Positions 4,673 through 5,955 of a DNA stretch of 5,955 bases are shown one piece after another. The stretch is from the NCBI GenBank assembly GCA_937916485.1, contig CALFSV010000284.1, positions 1 through 5,955 on the forward strand, written 5' to 3'. The stretch comes from an uncultured Paracoccaceae bacterium (lineage in GTDB: Bacteria; Pseudomonadota; Alphaproteobacteria; Rhodobacterales; Rhodobacteraceae). The notes beneath the pieces were generated by a model that was not told the DNA's origin, did not search any database, and was given only the letters and a program-made list of their open reading frames with translations. The translations under genes and the position numbers were made by a program. The first letter of the stretch is position 1; each line of letters begins with the position of its first letter.

Positions 4673-5955
4673 CCAACCCGCTCTACGATCAGCTTTTCGG
4701 AAGGCATATCGGCAAGGGCAATCCATTCCTGCGCTTGGCCGATGGCTCGGTCGTGACCTACGCGGCCTTTCTTGCCCGTGCCGCACAGATGGCGCATGTA
4801 CTGATGCAAGGCGGCCTGCAGCCCGGCGACCGGCTTGCCGTCCAGGTGCAGAAATCACCCGAGGCGCTGGCCCTTTATGCTGCCTGCGTGCAGGCGGGCG
4901 TTGTGTTCCTGCCCCTGAACACCGCCTACATGACCGACGAACTCAGCTATTTCATCGATGACAGCGGCGCGCGGATGATCGTCTGCGATGCAAAAGTCGC
5001 AGGCGCCTTGACGCCCATCGCCACGCGGGCAGGATCAAGACTCGAGACGCTGAACGCGGACGGGTCTGGCACCTTGAAGGACAGCGCGCGAGCGATGCCC
5101 GAGAGCTTCCAGTCCATAGCGCGCGCGACCGATGACCTGGCGGCGTTGCTTTATACCTCTGGAACGACCGGGCGCTCAAAAGGGGCAATGCTGAGCCAGG
5201 GAAACCTTTTGACGAATGCCGCGACACTCGCGAAGCAGTGGCGGTTCACAGCGGAAGATGTCCTGCTGCACGCCCTTCCGATCTTTCACACCCACGGTCT
5301 GTTCGTGGCGACCAATGTCACGCTTGTGGCAGGGGCCTCGATGATCCTCCTGCCCCAGTTCAATGTCGACCAGCTTGTCGAGCTGATGCCGCAGTCAACC
5401 GTCCTGATGGGGGTACCTACCTTCTACACGCGGCTGCTTGATCACCCACGTTTCGACCGCAAACTTGCGTCCGGAATGCGCTTGTTCGTGTCCGGCTCAG
5501 CCCCGCTGCTGGCCGATACACATGTCCAGTTTGAAGATCGCACCGGCCACCGCATCCTTGAACGCTATGGCATGACCGAGACCAACATGAACACCGCGAA
5601 CCCTTACGCGGGGAACCGCCGTGCAGGAACCGTCGGCCTACCTTTGCCGGGGGTGGAGGTGAAGGTCACTGACCCCGACACGAGCGCTACCCTGCCCCGG
5701 GGCGCGATTGGCCAGATCGAGGTGCGCGGGCCTAACATCTTCAAGGGTTACTGGCAGATGCCCGAAAAGACGGCCGCGGAACTGCGGGCCGATGGGTTCT
5801 TCATTACCGGCGATCTAGGGAAGATCGACGAAGACGGTTATCTGCACATCCTTGGCCGCAACAAGGACCTGATCATTTCCGGCGGCTACAACATCTACCC
5901 CAAGGAAATCGAACTGGTGCTAGATGCCCAGCCCGGTGTGCTGGAAAGCGCGGTC
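4669..5955 (+). CDS. matB: Malonyl-CoA synthetase (malonate-CoA ligase), 3' end cut by the window
   Basis: ANL-superfamily adenylate-forming ligase: malonate + ATP + CoA gives malonyl-CoA + AMP + PPi, in the cytoplasm. The first 429 residues are present. The family has about 500, so roughly 75 are missing, including the C-terminal catalytic lysine. Visible core motifs are the P-loop YTSGTTGRSKGAM (162-174), HALPIFHTHGLF (201-212), VLMGVPTFYTRLL (245-257), SGSAPLLADTH (275-285), RYGMTETNMNT (299-309), the ITGDLG motif with adenosine-binding Asp382, and the hinge region GRNKDLIISGG (396-406). HTHGLF, MGVPTFYTR and MTETNMNT closely match characterised MatB proteins, which separates it from acetyl- or fatty acyl-CoA ligases. 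The ATG at 4669 overlaps the decarboxylase stop (ATGA) and has AGGGAAG (4657-4663) as ribosome site. With the preceding gene it forms the standard route from malonate to acetyl-CoA. A malonate transporter may follow downstream, but that is not visible. Confidence 0.93.
   Translation, partial: MTNPLYDQLFGRHIGKGNPFLRLADGSVVTYAAFLARAAQMAHVLMQGGLQPGDRLAVQVQKSPEALALYAACVQAGVVFLPLNTAYMTDELSYFIDDSGARMIVCDAKVAGALTPIATRAGSRLETLNADGSGTLKDSARAMPESFQSIARATDDLAALLYTSGTTGRSKGAMLSQGNLLTNAATLAKQWRFTAEDVLLHALPIFHTHGLFVATNVTLVAGASMILLPQFNVDQLVELMPQSTVLMGVPTFYTRLLDHPRFDRKLASGMRLFVSGSAPLLADTHVQFEDRTGHRILERYGMTETNMNTANPYAGNRRAGTVGLPLPGVEVKVTDPDTSATLPRGAIGQIEVRGPNIFKGYWQMPEKTAAELRADGFFITGDLGKIDEDGYLHILGRNKDLIISGGYNIYPKEIELVLDAQPGVLESAV

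Noticed and set aside
1..5955. A novel defence, phage or mobile system
   Set aside because: All large genes belong to known metabolic or uncharacterised housekeeping-type families. There are no nuclease, integrase, toxin-antitoxin or repeat-array signatures.

Overview
The window looks like a high-GC alphaproteobacterial chromosome segment, most likely Rhodobacterales or a relative. That assignment is inferred from codon use and from how closely the malonate enzymes resemble alphaproteobacterial MatA and MatB; no rRNA or other marker gene is present. All recognisable genes lie on the + strand. I see no tRNA, rRNA, CRISPR array or intact insertion sequence.

Layout. Positions 1-288 hold the C-terminal end of a membrane acyltransferase that starts upstream of the window. 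A 128-bp intergenic region (289-416) follows, with a sigma70-like promoter bracketed by two copies of the inverted repeat TACC-N4-GGTA, which looks like a TetR-type operator pair. It drives a probable two-gene unit: an SDR oxidoreductase (417-1295) and, 39 bp later, an exported protein built from two tandem SnoaL-like domains (1335-2195). Two hairpins come next, the second a 9-bp stem with a GAAA tetraloop that should act as a terminator (2261-2285). Then comes a free-standing DUF1993 protein (2324-2815).

Positions 2816-3138 contain no gene I can recognise and may be decayed sequence. From 3139 to 3287 there is a dense control region: two candidate promoters, each with a 17-bp inverted repeat (6-5-6) in its spacer, a 14-bp inverted repeat, and a near-perfect Shine-Dalgarno sequence. 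That Shine-Dalgarno does not serve the next large gene directly. It serves a 41-codon reading frame (3288-3413) whose stop overlaps, as ATGA, the best start of malonyl-CoA decarboxylase (3410-4672). The decarboxylase in turn overlaps by ATGA with malonyl-CoA synthetase matB (4669 to the window end, about 75 residues short of complete).

Together the last two enzymes form a malonate-use pathway: MatB activates malonate to malonyl-CoA with ATP and CoA, and the decarboxylase converts it to acetyl-CoA and CO2. The upstream SDR/SnoaL pair is probably an independently regulated redox or detoxification unit, but its substrate cannot be read from the sequence. The enzymes are known families. The less ordinary content is regulatory: the paired operators, the double promoter region and the possible coupling ORF before the decarboxylase.
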